From Acanthosoma haemorrhoidale (taxonomy: Eukaryota > Arthropoda > Insecta > Hemiptera > Acanthosomatidae), in the NCBI GenBank assembly GCA_930367205.1, contig OV884011.1:123067866-123131865 (forward strand): a stretch of DNA of 64,000 bases, read 5' to 3'. Each line of letters starts with the position of its first letter. Within the stretch, counting starts at the first letter, position 1. Below the pieces are notes generated by a model that was not told the origin of the DNA, searched no databases, and saw nothing but the letters and a program-made list of their open reading frames with translations. Of this stretch, positions 34,620 through 48,329 are shown one piece after another. The position numbers and the translations under genes are program-made.

Positions 34620-35423
34620 TATATATATAATTTATACATTCTGTATATTTACATCTCATTTTGATTAGTTTGATTCCTGGCTCATTTTATGTGTGTTTCT
34701 GTGTTAAATAAAAGGTTTTTTACTATCGTTGATGTAATCCGTGGTTGGTCCGTGGATTATACAGTCAACGTTTATGCCCACTAGTATTTCGTAAATTCGT
34801 TTGTGAAAAGGCCAACTCTTGTTCAGACCATCACTGCTGGTACAAAAATATTCAAAACTTTATTGATGGGGTGTTTTCCGTACACCTGTGTGGTCCTGAA
34901 GACATTTATATAGGTCTTTGTAAATAAGATGGCCAGTATTAGAAGAAAGGAAAATATACAAAAAAGCAGTCATAAAATATATTAAGGAATGATAGCCACA
35001 TTAGTTAGCTATTGAAAATTAAGGTTGCCGCAGGAAAGGTTTAGAGTTATTAAATTAGAAGGGTCACAGAATAAAAATATATAATTTCAATTAAAGGAAG
35101 AAATGCACTCTATCTCATCCGTCAGTAATCTAAACGGTATACTTGACAATGTGCCTCAAACACTAATCTGTAATCATGTCTGATATAAAATATACTTCTT
35201 GCACCCTAAATGCGGAATTCCAAGGTGATCTCGTTGATAAGTGTAGGAAGCAAATCATCAGAAACTCGACTCAAGTTTCAAGATCTTCAAAGAGGTCATC
35301 ATGCAACATTCAGGTGGTTTTCAGGAGTTTTTTAATGCGTGATAGGGGCAAGTTGATAAGACGGAAATCGGTATAAATAGTAGAATGTAGGGAAAAATAT
35401 CATTTAGGGCATTAAGAAAGGGG

Positions 35424-35455
<32 letters not shown>

Positions 35456-37099
35456 TTTCACGTTCTAAATAACAAATGCACTTTCTTTCCGACTATGCTA
35501 ATACAATCCAGAAACATTTTCGTAAAAAGTGAAGCCCGCTTAAAAGCGCTATTAAAAGTTATATAGTAACGAAACATACTTGGACATTTTACTTCGGCCT
35601 AATACACAATAAAATCACAATAATAAACTATTTGTTTAGCTTAACAGAGACTATTTATTGGTTTTTCCTGTATGTAACAGGCCCGACATTGCTTAAGTAG
35701 GAAATTTAATTAGCACTTGAAAATGGCAGAGCGTTCAGCCGAAACGTTTGTTTGTAGTATAAGGTATTCAAACAGTGGGAAGATGCAGAAGATTTATTTT
35801 ATTTCCTCGATTAAAACCCAATACCAGCCATAATAACTGAGAAAGACTAGTTTTGTGGAAAAATTGCTAAGCTAATATCTCAAGTGAGCGGTTTTATTCA
35901 GACTGGCCGGAAACAGTTTTTTAGTAAGTAACTTTTCAATCAAAACATATAAGTTCGCGAACCTCACGCTGTCTCGACTGAAAAACAGTCCATGTTTTAC
36001 AAAGCCTTTAATGCGTTTCAAGTTAACTATCCTGAGAACGTGGGTTTCGGAGCGCTATTGAAAGTCTGTTTTTGGATGCATTATACCCACGAGTTTACTC
36101 GAAATTCAAATCCATCCGCACTCTCAGCGGCTTATTCTAATCCTGGTGTACGTTGGTTGAATTTCAGCACAGTCTACTTTCAGGCGTTCGCATCAAGCAT
36201 ATTTTAAGTAAAAATGGCTGGGCATAGAGTTTCAGCTACTATTAATCTTCATAGTAGAGTGAAGTTCTCCATTATGATTCAATTTCACTCCGTAACTTAG
36301 CAACTTAGGCGGTTACATTAGGTGGCAATATTAATAATGCCGGGTCTGAACTTTGACACCAAGAATATGATCGAGATTTATCAATATTTTGTCATAAAAA
36401 TGGCAAAGTACATTATTAGCAGGTAAAAAATGTATCTTTCGTTTGTATGGCCAAAGGTAGATGATTAATTATTTAAATATTATCTACTATTTTAACAATT
36501 TAACAAAAAATTTAAAGAACTGATTGATTTGCAAAGAACCGTCCAGTCACCTATGTTACTATAATTTGAATAACCATAACATAAGTTAGTCAGTCGCAGT
36601 AATCACGTTATTAGCGTAATAGCACTCAGAATCCTAGGTATATCCACCCAGGATTGGAGGGCTTACTTGTGTAATCAATCTATTGCCCTCTAGACCACTA
36701 GTGTACATAAATCACAAACTTACCTCCCTGTTGGCTTGTAGCATCAGATTGTTTGGAAGGACCCCCTGAACCCTTTTTTTTTTTTTTTTTTGCTAAACAT
36801 ATATATAATGCTGTTACCGACCATTATTTATTAGAAATAGTTTGTTTATGTTACATGACAAGATTTCGTCTTCAAAATTTCTTAAAGCCCATTTCTAGAG
36901 GGAGTAATATAAACATGACTTATGTTATTTAAAAAAGGGCACTATGACTCCAGTGTACGTCTATAGAGAACTATTCTCGTTATTGCATCACGTCAATTCA
37001 AATCAACACAATAAACTTGAAGGCTACGTAGCCCACAAAGCCCACTTATGCGATCGAGGGAAGTAACTGAACTCATCAAGTCAACTTAATTTACAGAGT

Positions 37100-37270
37100 G
37101 TTAGACACTGAACCCCTTAGATTGAATCCAAAGTCATAAGGTACACTTAGAATATCATGAACCATTGGATTAATCAATATATATGTTTAACACAATGAAC
37201 TAATGATACAAGACAATAATGGTTACCAAAACTGGGTTCCAGAACACTCCATAAATACAATATTATTAAT
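37100..37270. repeat. Diverged dispersed repeat, copy 2
   Basis: Partner of about 14295-14535, in the same orientation. The best-matching part is CCAGAACACTCCATAAATAC followed by ATTATTAATA. Class unknown. Confidence 0.4.
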
Positions 37271-38412
37271 AAAATTGAAGGGAAAACACTTGAGCATTTA
37301 AAATTACAAATAAATACAAAATTCTTTATTACAACGAAATATGTAATTATAAAAAAGAAAAATTCTAGTACTATACTGTTTAACATAATTATATGCTAAC
37401 GCACTATTGCTATTGGGATATTAATAATTAAACCATAGTTCCGAAAACATTTTACAAGTAATATCACTAATAAGATAAAAGGTACAAAAATATGCAGTTA
37501 AAATAATTTAAATTTTATACACAAATACTCAACACACACAAGTGGACATGTACATTACAAAGGAATATGTATTAGTATATGCAAGAGATGCTAAATACTT
37601 TATATTTACAATTACCGGGCAATTTTAGCCATTAGTTTGGTTTACATATATTCAACATTATTTATAAACTAATCAGTTATTTTTGATATTTTATTCTTGG
37701 CAGCTAGACAGATTTATTTGTATCTTCCTGTTATTCTTGAGACGTGAGAGCGTGGGTTTTCGTTTCATCTTCAATAACGTTAAATTGCATAAAAAAATCC
37801 CAGGCTATCAGCATTATAAGTTAAAAATTGAAGTGAAAAAATTATGACTAATTAAAACTATTAAACAAATTGAATATACAAAACTTATTTTGCTTAGATA
37901 CATTCTTTTTTTATTTCACTACTTTTTTTTATGGTATGTTAATTTTTAATTTTGCATTTGTTTAATATTGTAACAACTGGCATTTAAAGACGATTTAATT
38001 GGGTCAGTCGGTAGAAAGAAAAATTGTGGAGATCATTTCTGGGTTTCGTTTAGATTGGAATTCAGTCTAGCTTACAGGGGAATATATTATTACGTTCTTC
38101 AAAGAAATTAGTTTTATTTTTAACTTTAAATTTATTTTATTACTTATTAACTGATGTTTAAGGTTCTTCTAACAAAAATAATTTTGGCAAAAGGTTATAT
38201 TTAATAAAAAAAAAAAAAAACTTAAATTAATTATATATAAATACTTGTTTACAATTTTGCTTATTCTTCTTCTTTTATCTTCATCAATTAATTTAAAACC
38301 AAATCAATTATTTTTCTTTTCTTGCAATGGCTCTTCTTGGTTCTGCTAAGTCCAATACCACTAACTAAAAGAAAATTTTTTCTGACACAGAATTTACAGC
38401 TAACATGTATCA

Positions 38413-38582
38413 CGGGCTGATCCCAAAACTAGAGTGTGTAATACTGTGTTCTCAACATAACAAGAACAACTAACGACTTAAAAAGTTGTTCCATGATCAC
38501 TAGATTTAGATACTTATATCCCGGGCTGATTCCAAAACTAGAGAGAGTAATGCTGTGTTCTCCTCATAACAGCAACAACTAT
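38413..38582. repeat. Two imperfect direct repeats, 109-base spacing
   Basis: CGGGCTGATCCCAAAACTAG, with the following 40 bases, starts at 38413. A copy differing at several positions starts at 38522 and includes TGTGTTCTC.TCATAACA.CAACAACTA. About 60 bases are repeated and 49 intervene. Function unknown. Confidence 0.7.
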
Positions 38583-41500
38583 ACTACCTTTTATTTTTTC
38601 CTCCACTCTCAATTGTTTTTATTTTCGCCTTCTTAATATATGATTTGAATAACATATTTATATTTATATTTCTTGATATACAAAGTCTGTAATATTAAAT
38701 ATCTCAACAATATAGGCTTTGATTGTTCACGATAATTATATTTTCTTGACACAATGAATAAAAATTGCTAATTAGCGATAGCAATGAACAATTATGCGTT
38801 TTCATTGTTGATAACCTATCGGTTTTGTACGTTATTTTCTAGTTAAAGGTATTTAATATTTCACTGAAACGGCCCGCGGTAATGGTTGGCATTGACTGCT
38901 GGTAGTTAAGCAATGAGAAATCGATGCCGTCACAACCGCTGACAGCAGGGCATTTCCAACGAAATATGATATATTATATTCAAATTTTTCTAAACAAAAA
39001 CACAAATTGGATGATAACCTTATTTTAGACAGCATATATAGAAAATATGACCAAAAAGCAGAGTTCTTAAGCACACAATGGTTTTTTTTTCTCAGCCCCT
39101 TGGGCTCAATAGCAAGAGTATTCGAAAAACTGTCGAACTGGTTCCAGATCCAATATCACCCATTACTTTGGTTGATAAGTTTCATTGAAATTGGACTGAT
39201 GTATTAACCATTCTCGTTATGTTGATAAAGCAAATACATAAATTAATAAAATATATAACAATAAAATAAATTAGGGCATGTGTGTGTAATAAGTAATATA
39301 AACCAAGGGTCATTGATGCACGATGGGCAATCCTTAAATTGTGTTTAATGGGAAACCAGATTTAGAATCTTTTATATAATCCACTTATAATTTAAAGTAA
39401 TTAATATGACCATATGTATGTTGTCGCAGGTTTTTATTTTAAAATTGGCACTTTTTGATCTTTAACCAAAAAAATGTAAAATAGAACTAGGAAAAAGAAG
39501 ATAATGAAACTATAGCACAAACACAGATATAAAACCAGATAAAAGGGACTACTCACTCTCGGCTGAAAATTTTCTAGATGCACATGTATGTGCCATCGTA
39601 AAAGCGACTCAAGTCTATATTCGTCAAGTCGTATAATTCAGACTTGAGAGCTGTTCTATGTTCTTTAGAAATGACATCATGGGTTGGCGTACACTTCACA
39701 CAAGGCACCTACACCGGAAGCAGACTAAAAGTTCCTGTTTTGCTTGTTTTATGCGCTTTAAGAACATTCTTCTAACCAAAAATACATAATATCCTTGATT
39801 ATATTAGTTACTTCTCCCAACTTGGTTTATGTTTATTCGTTACTAAAAATTTCTATTTTTTTTTTATCTTAAATTCTACGTTTTTATATAAAATCGCAAG
39901 AGTTACCAACAGAGCTGAAGGAAATTTTAATTGAAACCCATTAGACAGTTCCTGAGGATTGATAACGGTGCTTGATTCCAAAAAAAAACCTATTTATTTG
40001 TAACAGAAGTGAAAAGATTCATTTATAAACTTAATGCTGCTTTTTTAGTGACTCCTTATAGTTCAACTATTGTAAAACTTTTAAAGCGATTCTAATCTGT
40101 TACTTAATAACAAGATGTTTTTGCAATGTAGGATCATACAAATTAACTGCTTCAAACAAATCAATAGATCGTTCATCTTACCAACATCTAGTGTTTTGAA
40201 TTCACAGTTATAATAAAAATGTATTCGATCCTGGCAAAAAGATAAACAAACTTATATTATATTTGATCAGATATACTTTGATTTTCTTCATAATCATGCC
40301 TATGCATCTTGCTTCTTCGGATATACTTTGCAGTTCAGGTGATTATAATTTAATTATATGAGAACAAATTTATTTGATTAAATGTGATATGGTTAGATGT
40401 AGTTACTGTGATATTTTAAATTGAACAATTTAGTCTATTGGTTATAAGTGCGTAGTGTACCCTTATTCCTTCGGTCCGTTAAGTAGGTTTTATGTTGTTA
40501 TATCCATAGGTAGTCCGTTCATCTATTATACTTTATATTTGTTTCCGAATAAACAAATATTTTATTCAGGAAACAAAATGTGGGAACTTTCATAAAATAT
40601 TTAAGTATTATTTTTCAATATGCTGAACTAATAATTCGGGACGTAACTACTGTGTACACAATCTCAAATTTTGTTTACAAGAAACGCATACTTCCTAGAT
40701 GACTGTCCCTTACTAAAAAGAAACTCTTAAAATGCACAAGATAAATCAAAGGACGACATGATCAATGGCACCGTTATAGCAGCTGATATAGATGGCTGTG
40801 GCAATCAGGTGATCTCTGTATACTCGAAGGGTGATTAGCCTTTCCAGAAACCGACAGGTCTATTCATTGAAGAATCTCACAGGCCAGGCAGATCCTTTAG
40901 AAACATAATCCTGGGCATAGAGGGCTTATTAAAAGGGGACTAATGGCAAACCAACCTTTTGGTTGGTCCCACCTATCATTGGGGCTGTGTAGGTACGTAG
41001 GAAAACAATGCCGACAAATGGTTATTGCAGGATACCTCTATAAAATTCCAAGCTTGTAATGGAGTGGTTTTGTATGGTTTGTTATAATTGTTTTACGTAA
41101 AAGTACATAAAATACATGATTATTAATTACTACATTAGTTAATTTAAAATAGTGCATTGTAATTAAGTTTTAAAATCTCCTGTCATGCTGAGGACTGTAA
41201 TGTAAGCCAACCATTAAGTTATTAAAAATGGGAGAACTTTCTTTATCTTAACGTTTGGTCTTCTAGGTAGATTTCTCGTTGTTTAATTCACCTATTCCTG
41301 CAAAGCTATATGCATTTGGTTTTTGGTTTATTAATTTGCAAATCTCTTTGCATCTCTTCTTTGAGATGTGGCTTTTTTTTTTTTTTTTTTTTTTTGCATT
41401 ATTTTCTTTACAGCATTTAACATTATGCTACTTCTTAAAACTTTCTAGGCTTCAGGCTCTAGTTATGCTCCTTTTACCTTTTGATATTGCTAATTGCTGT

Positions 41501-44204
41501 GAGATTCACAATAACTATCTATTACAATTGGGAAATGATCGCTTCCAAGTTACAATAGCTCTCTATTTCTCCATTCAAAATAAGGCGCCATCCTGATTAA
41601 GAACACTGAGGTCTTCCCCACGCCAAGTAATATGCCTTCTCTATGTAAAAAAAAAAAAAAAAAGCTATTAGATATTCATTACCCACAAACGCTTCGTGTG
41701 ATTCACTATGCAAGACAAGATGTTCTAGTGTTGATCCTACAGTCTAAATAAACACGGCGATTCCAGAAGGAGGTCTCATTATTTCATTAAAAAAATATAA
41801 GTATCTCTCTATTTTCCACTTTTTCTGTGGTTTATGAGAGATATGATATAAGAATTATTGGCCGTATTTCTTTGATTTCCTTACTATGTGAAAATTTTGG
41901 CCCTGGAATAATTTTATTTCTTTTTATATTTCAGGAATATGTCCACATTATGTTGAATATTTCTAACAATCACCTTATTCATGCCTCCTTATCCATTTCA
42001 TTTGCGATATAGCTTCTTTTTCTTTCTAGTTTTTGTCATAATAGTTTCTCAATCTCAAATGGGTCGTTCTAGTATTATTTTGCGGTATTAGTAGTGGTAG
42101 TATTGTTGTGGTTGGCATGCCCTAAACAAACAAAATAGTCCTCACTGGGGTTATCCGATGCTGAAGTTCTATTGTAATCTTTACTAAGAAATTTAGTTTC
42201 TCTTATACCATGCATGATTCTGACATATCCCTTTCAAACTACGGACTTTTCACAAAATTTCTTTTGCTTGAGTTGATTTATAACTTTTATTACCAACTTT
42301 CGCTTAGCTCTGCTTCATTTGAAGTCAATGACGTCTTGTAAGCTTTTTGTTATTTTGAACTTTAAAAAGCTTTAAGCATTCTTCTTAGCTTTCATTATCT
42401 CTTTGCAACTCTTCTTTGAGATGTGGCTTTTTTTTAAATTATTAAACTAACTTATAAATGATGGCTTCTGATAATAATTACTCAATAGCTGCTATGTCTT
42501 CGTTTTTTGATCGTGCTCCTGACTCCTCAGGGTTATATACCTTAACTCTCTAAAGAATCCAGTAATGTAATTTACCTATCACGCAGTAGATACTACTACA
42601 GGATGGTAATTTGTTAAGAATAGACATGATTTAATGTAACGAATGACACAAAGACCAGTAAGTGCAGTACACTTCTTAGAAATTTTTATTTGAACGCAAT
42701 TTTGTGAAACGAAGTTATGAAGAGTCTGATATAAATATGGTAAAGTATGCAGGGTCAGGTGCACAACCTCAGACGGAACCTGTGAGATGGGTTGCCATAA
42801 AATTGAGCTATTCGGCAAAGGTTTACGAGTACCCAAGGTGTGCTCTTCCGAACATGAAATAAAAAATCCCCTAGCCATAAAAATAATAAAGGAATAGCGG
42901 CAATAAAGTGATTCCTGTAACATTTCTGACGGGGAAATCACAAAGTAAAATCTTTCACTAAAACGTAGAACGCGTGTGTCTTGGTTTCGAGTAGAGTATT
43001 AACAACGGTGGAGAAGGTGATGGATGCAGTATGAAATATCGTTCAAGCCGTCTTGACTACAGGTGATATTTTAATGAAAACGATCTGATTAAACAATGCC
43101 AACCTCATCTTGCAAAGGTAAACAAATGTTTTAAAATGATATTTTATTATTAACGAAGCAGGTAAAAAACACTAAAGTTTCTTCTATGACTGTAGTATAT
43201 CATAAACTAATATAATAATATCAATGCCGTATAATTATTCTGTGTAATGTAATTTAAATGTAAATGTAATTACCAAAAAAAATATACCAACATTTTTAGG
43301 AAATGAATGATAACCGCGATTAAATAATTTTTTAATCATATATTCCTTGTTTTAACTCATAAAAAAAAATGGAAAAATGTAGAATAGATTAACATTATGT
43401 ATATATCGAATGTTTATTTAACATTTAAACTTCTTGATAATTTGCATATAGTTGCTTAGGACCAAGACTGTATTTTCGGTAAGAAACTGGGGTAAAGAAA
43501 CAACCCTATTTGTTCAACCTTCGAGAAAACAAGACAGCCAAATAAACAAGTCCACTCTACAAAACGAATATTTATTACCTGTGTATACTCGTATAAATGT
43601 ATCTCCTTTGTTGTGGAAAATAGGATTTGGACATAAATAAAAACTACTACTGCCTATCGAGGTCTGAGGAATACTCTCTTCCTGAAAGAGTGACTAAGAA
43701 AAATATTATTCTTGCCAATACTCTCTTTAGATCAAGCGATTACTACTTTAATGATTATACAAAACCTGATAATTCAAAAATCATCATATTTATTTTTTTT
43801 AAATAGATGAATAAGCAATTAAAAACAGTGATGAAGCATTGGTTGGCTCTAATCCTTCCCCGACCATGTCTCCCAGATCCAGCAAGATCACTAATATATT
43901 ATATCATAACTATGGTATGAAATGGACGACTAAACTGCTGTCAATACTGCTAGAGGACAGATGAAAAGTACGAAAATAAAGATGAAAAGTACGAAAATAA
44001 CGGTATATCGTGCAATCATCTATCAAAACCTTTGCTATAACATTTGTAACACACAAATGTATATACTTAATTTCCTCCCATCATTACCTTAGGCGTTAAG
44101 TTGAATAGCAAAATAACATAACTGTTAGATAATATAATAAGTTAAATAGCATAACTGTTTTAATAATAAATAACAGCCACATGTATTGTAAAAACCAAAT
44201 GGTA

Positions 44205-44720
44205 TTAAGATCTGTAGATGTAAAGTAAGCACTCCTTGAGTATTTTACCAATTTTTTCCCCCTTAGCTCTCAAATTGTTATGATTATAGATAAGGGAAAA
44301 ATAAAGGAATTTATTTGAGGTGATTAACTGACTGGCGCCCTCTGCAGCCTTTAGCGCTTTCGTTGGGTTGAGGCTGGTGCTGTAGACTCCTATGTCGTCC
44401 GTATACGCCGCTATCTCACAGTTGGAGTATGATGCTCCTACTATGTGCGCGGTGTAGATGTTGAAGAGTAGGGGTCCCAGCACCAACCCTTGAGGAACTC
44501 CGACCATGAAATCTCTTCTAGTGGTTGATATGGCTCCTATTCGCACAGAAAAGGTTTGCCTGCGAGATAGGAAGCCATTATGTTCTCTAGTTGCGCAGAA
44601 AATTCGTGCTCTTTCAGGCGTCGTATGAGTGTGTGATGATCTACAGAGTCGAATGCTTTCGAGCAATCAAGGGAAAGCAGTGCCTCTGTTGCTTCGCATG
44701 TTCGTTGTAACGTGCTGCTG
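44205..44720 (-). pseudogene. Non-LTR retrotransposon reverse transcriptase fragment
   Basis: Two overlapping minus-strand frames carry RT motifs in order: SLDCSKAFDSVDHHTLIRRL (motif A, about 44600-44690), FMVGVPQGLVLGPLLFNIYT (motif B) and AAYTDDIGVYS (motif C). The catalytic box is YTDD rather than the FADD or YADD of other jockey-like elements, and PQGS reads PQGL. The frame changes between motifs A and B. The organisation matches a jockey/CR1-type RT but differs from families 1 and 2 here, so this is a third lineage. Nothing of the endonuclease or C terminus is visible, and it is not functional. Confidence 0.88.
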
Positions 44721-44779
44721 TAGTTTCACCAGATTGCAGTCCGAACTAAGTCCTTTACTGGACCCGGTCTGTTGTTTAA

Positions 44780-44846
44780 ATTAATTTACAATATATATAC
44801 AATAGAGTATAGGCTGATTTATCTTATGTAGTTAGCGGTCGCTACA
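44780..44846 (+). repeat. 3' end fragment of a TGTCGG-type LTR
   Basis: AGAGTATAGGCTGATTTAT and the terminal GCGGTCGCTACA match the last 46 bases of the solo LTR at 62242-63119 (AGAGTATAGGGTAATTTACA, then GCAATCGCTACA). Only the terminal part is present. Confidence 0.6.
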
Positions 44847-46739
44847 AATAAATTCACAAAAGTTATATTAAATAATAAATATATTAATTCAGTTTGCCAC
44901 TTATACCACTTTTTGTGTTTGGAAGTAATAACTTTAAGTACTACAGCAGTATTAGGTGAATAGTTTCCTACTTTATTATTTCTTCGTATTTCAATAAGGG
45001 AAAGCTTTTGAATAAGGAACAAATGAAAATTGAGAAAAATCAGTTATATGTACGGACATCAAATCAATTTTTATTAATTAATAATTAATGTTATTCTAAA
45101 ATTTAATGAATAGGTACGGCCTCCACCAGCTTTTACCAGGTACCATTTAACGAAAAGAATACGGCTGATTATCAGACACTCTCGTAATGAACTGTACTCC
45201 GTTAAAATTGAAATGAAGAAAGTTTTGTGGACACCTTTACACTGTTGTATTCCTGATGATTAAGATGCAGTTACTGTTGATGGCAGCTTAATGACATGGA
45301 GAAGCTTTACTTCACTACCAAACAGACGTAAACTTGCAAGTTTGGTTTTGACGGACCAAATCAAAATATTTTTACCAATGCCTGATCTGCTGACCTTAGT
45401 TTCCTAAAACTTTCTCTCTGCTAACCTCCAAATCCACTATCGAGATAACCTTAACTCTCTTCAAATCATTCTTCATTTTTCCTTTAGGCCCAAAAAACAT
45501 TTGTTGTTCCACCCATTCACTACCCTCCGTCCTGATTTCCAATAGTATAGAATTCCATACCGAGTTCATGGGCCACGATGTTATCCAAGCTCAGCATCCA
45601 TGCTATACTTTTGTGTCATCTACCACTTCTCTATGCAGAATTTTTTTATCCTCCCCCTTTGAAAATGAGGTGTCTGCCCAACCGTTCTAAATGACTATCT
45701 TCTCATCTCTACCATTTGTGTTATCTATGGACTTCTTGAGTGATTAAACCTCCACTTTCTGTGAAAATATTTTCCATCCATTTTAATCTGGCTTACCCGG
45801 ACCCGACTACTCAACTTTACCCTTACCAAAATTACGATAATTAAAAAACACACCATATACATGTTGAAGTAGTACACCCATATTGGAATAGTTTGTATTT
45901 TTTAAATTTATTTACATATTACGCAGCTCTTTTATAACATAGCTATCGGTAATTCCATGTTTATACGTAGACCGGACGGTAGCTAAATATTCAAGTAAGT
46001 TTATTTTCTTCATTTAATTTCAAATTAGAAATTGGCGTGACTAATTACCGAACACTGAAAAAGTGGACAGGTGTAATATAATTATTATTATTTAAATGAA
46101 AGTTTTTAATTTATACTAATTTAGTGAATGGGATATTTATTTGTGTACAGAAAAAAACGGGAGAAAAGGACTTCTGGTAGGGATTTTCACAAGAATTCTC
46201 CGTCCCTTCTTTTGTGACAATTTATTTAATAACGCTGTGAACTCGAAATGAAAAAAAACGCCTTGTTAAATGTTCAACAACAAATCTGAAATGAAACTGC
46301 CATGAAGCGTGTGCAGCAGGGTCTTATATTTTATCCACCGTCTCTTTTTATTCTTATCAAACTAAATGGAAACATCTCCACCCTTTTAATAAAAATTTAT
46401 CACGCAATGAAAAAGCTATACAATACTTATCTCTTAGCATCTAACTAAGTTCCAGAATATCAGTTTCTTTAGCAAAGTTTAGTTTATTGTATCTCAGTAG
46501 CAGCTTCTACAATTACAGGATTTTCCCGTTTTTTTTTTTTTTTTACTTATTTCGTCCCTTATATAATTGAGAACTAACACGTTCTGTAAGTTTAGTACAC
46601 TTAATAAAGAAACAAATTGCTCTTATTTTAAAATTATTGCTTTCTTTCATGTCGTTATAACTCTTTGACCGAAATGCACGACATACGCTAAGGTATAACC
46701 ACAAGTAAAAGGGCTGGGAGACTCCTGTTGAAAACGCCG
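44847..46739. other. No recognisable gene
   Basis: AT-rich sequence. The pyrimidine-rich stretch at about 45400-45840 has decayed, coding-like forward frames that might be old retrotransposon sequence, but I could not place a motif. A T run lies at 46529-46544. Confidence 0.45.
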
Positions 46740-47300
46740 TTCACGGTCGTGCACCCCCAGACTTTCGTCTGAGAGGTTACCCACAGGCCACCTCGACAGT
46801 AGACTTTATAGTAATTTTCTCATTCCAAAAGAGAAGAAGTCCAATGCCTACTACATACACTGTAGGAACGTAAAAAAAACTGCAGCAAACAGCCTCGTAT
46901 ACCTGGGCATAAATATGGACCACCACCTCCGTTTTAGTGGCCATTTTACGAGGAAGTTGAAACAGACACGCATGAAATCTTACCGGCTTCCACACTTACT
47001 TCCTCCAACATCCCCCAATCTATCATTGCGCCTCAGCTCATGATTTATAAGAGTGTTCTTAGACCTGCTTTGCTGTGAGGTGCACTGAAGCAACAGCGAG
47101 GCGACTCCAACAATTTCAATATGGCATACTATAAAGTGGTTAGACATACCGAATTCCATCAGCGGATAAACAGAGAGCCCCACGAAGCTTTTGAGCTGCC
47201 TACGGTGGATGAATTCATTTGCCGTATACTTCGATTTGTTGCAGCACATGACAAACCCTGTGTTTAACTCGATTATCCCCGCTCCTTTCCCATGTCAATA
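46740..47300 (+). pseudogene. Family-2 non-LTR retrotransposon ORF2 C-terminal fragment
   Basis: Forward frames encode SLVYLGINMDHHLRFSGHF (46890-46950; the LGxxxD motif after the RT core), RKLKQTRMKSYRLPH, SPNLSLRLSS and, after frameshifts, INREPHEAFELPTVDEFICR and LRFVAAHDKPCVN near the protein end. The closest relative in the window is the minus-strand fragment at 8935-9373, which shares these blocks. RT catalytic motifs are absent, so the copy is 5'-truncated and frameshifted. Minus-strand frames across it are shadows. An LTR fragment follows within about 75 bases. Confidence 0.85.
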
Positions 47301-47372
47301 GGAGAATAAAACAAAAAAAAAACAAACCTTTTTCTATTCATTCGGAACCCGGCATATGAAGTTAATACTGTT

Positions 47373-47770
47373 CTCACTCTCTCTGCACTGGCGCTGGCTT
47401 CTCTACTCAAACCATGGCTTTCTTATTGAACTAAATCTGCATCTCTTTTTCCTAACCTTGCTATGTTTTAGTCCAGCGTTGTCAGACCCCACACCTTCCT
47501 AGTGGAATTCTTTGCCTTTACCTCGCTAAAACTAGTACACCCTTCAAAGTGATCCCTTCCATGCGGACGACGGTCTCTGGGATCCTGCAAACTGTACCTA
47601 GTAGCGTCTCCCCCGGCAATCCAGTCTATGACTCCTGTTTACACTCGGCTTTAGGATGCGGACGGTTTTCGCCTACCTTTAGATACCGAGTGTGAACTTG
47701 TGGTCATTCCAAGACCTGAAATGAACATAGTGCACTGTCGGGGCAAACTTTTTAAGATCTTATAGAGTGA
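47373..47770 (-). repeat. Fragment of the 29.5-kb LTR family, inverted
   Basis: Read in reverse, this matches the middle of the solo LTR at 29494-30313: TCTGACAACGC.GGACTAAAACATAGC, CACTAGGAAGGT.TGGGGTCTGAC and GTGCCCCGACA. Neither LTR terminus is present, so it is an internal fragment, diverged by scattered substitutions and small indels. Confidence 0.8.
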
Positions 47771-47809
47771 GAAATATAAATAAACTAACTTAACCTTCTT
47801 TCCAGGACA

Positions 47810-47960
47810 GCTTGATGCCATCGATGCAGAAATGGGGGTGAGGTCATGGTGTTAAACACGGGATTTATCAGTTACTGCAATGATTCAAAAAACTTAATGT
47901 AGCTCCACTAGATAAGCTCACCACACCGACGGCACAGCATCAAAAGGTCAGCACTGACCT
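47810..47960 (-). mobile_element. Small family-2 3' end fragment
   Basis: GTGTTAAACACGGGATTTAT, AGTTACTGCAAT and downstream bases match the 3' end sequence at about 9015-9090 (GTGTTTAACACGGGGTTTGT, ATATTGCAGC). It is short, diverged and non-coding. Confidence 0.55.
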
Positions 47961-48329
47961 TTGGAGAGAGGTATGTCTGACAACATTTCTCATAATACCG
48001 TTCTCAAATTGTTAGAGATTTTTAGCTGCCTGATAACTGAGTATACAGTTTTGTTCAGGAGCTACCGTTGTTTACGGGAAGAGAATCAGTGAATTTGTAA
48101 CACCGAAAGCATCCAGAAAATTTTATTTAATAAAATATTTTATTATATATTTTTAATCATTAAATCTCGACTTGGTGTTAATATTGTGTTTCAAATTCCT
48201 ATTATTTTGCATTATAAAATTTTATACAATTTTTAAGACCTTCTTTTGATCTTGAAATTACATATAAAGATAAAGCACTTCAAATCCAACCCCTAGTCAT
48301 GAGATCAGAATAGTAGTAAAGACTGATAA
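47961..48329. other. No recognisable gene
   Basis: AT-rich spacer between retrotransposon fragments. Nothing supported. Confidence 0.5.

Larger units (their letters stand above)
34624..44204. other. No recognisable gene; microsatellites and minor repeats
   Basis: Nearly 10 kb of AT-rich sequence without a supported gene. It holds a TA tract at 35424-35450, T runs of 18 (36774-36791) and 23 (41373-41395) bases, and the small repeats listed separately. A 35-base segment at 41346-41380 (CTCTTCTTTGAGATGTGGC) recurs at 42400-42435. The minus-strand frame at 42579-42941 shows no domain. In a gene model this stretch would be intron. Confidence 0.4.

Noticed and set aside
42579..42941. 120-codon minus-strand frame
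   Set aside because: No motif, no splice-site support and no coding-like composition; about the length expected by chance in this much sequence.
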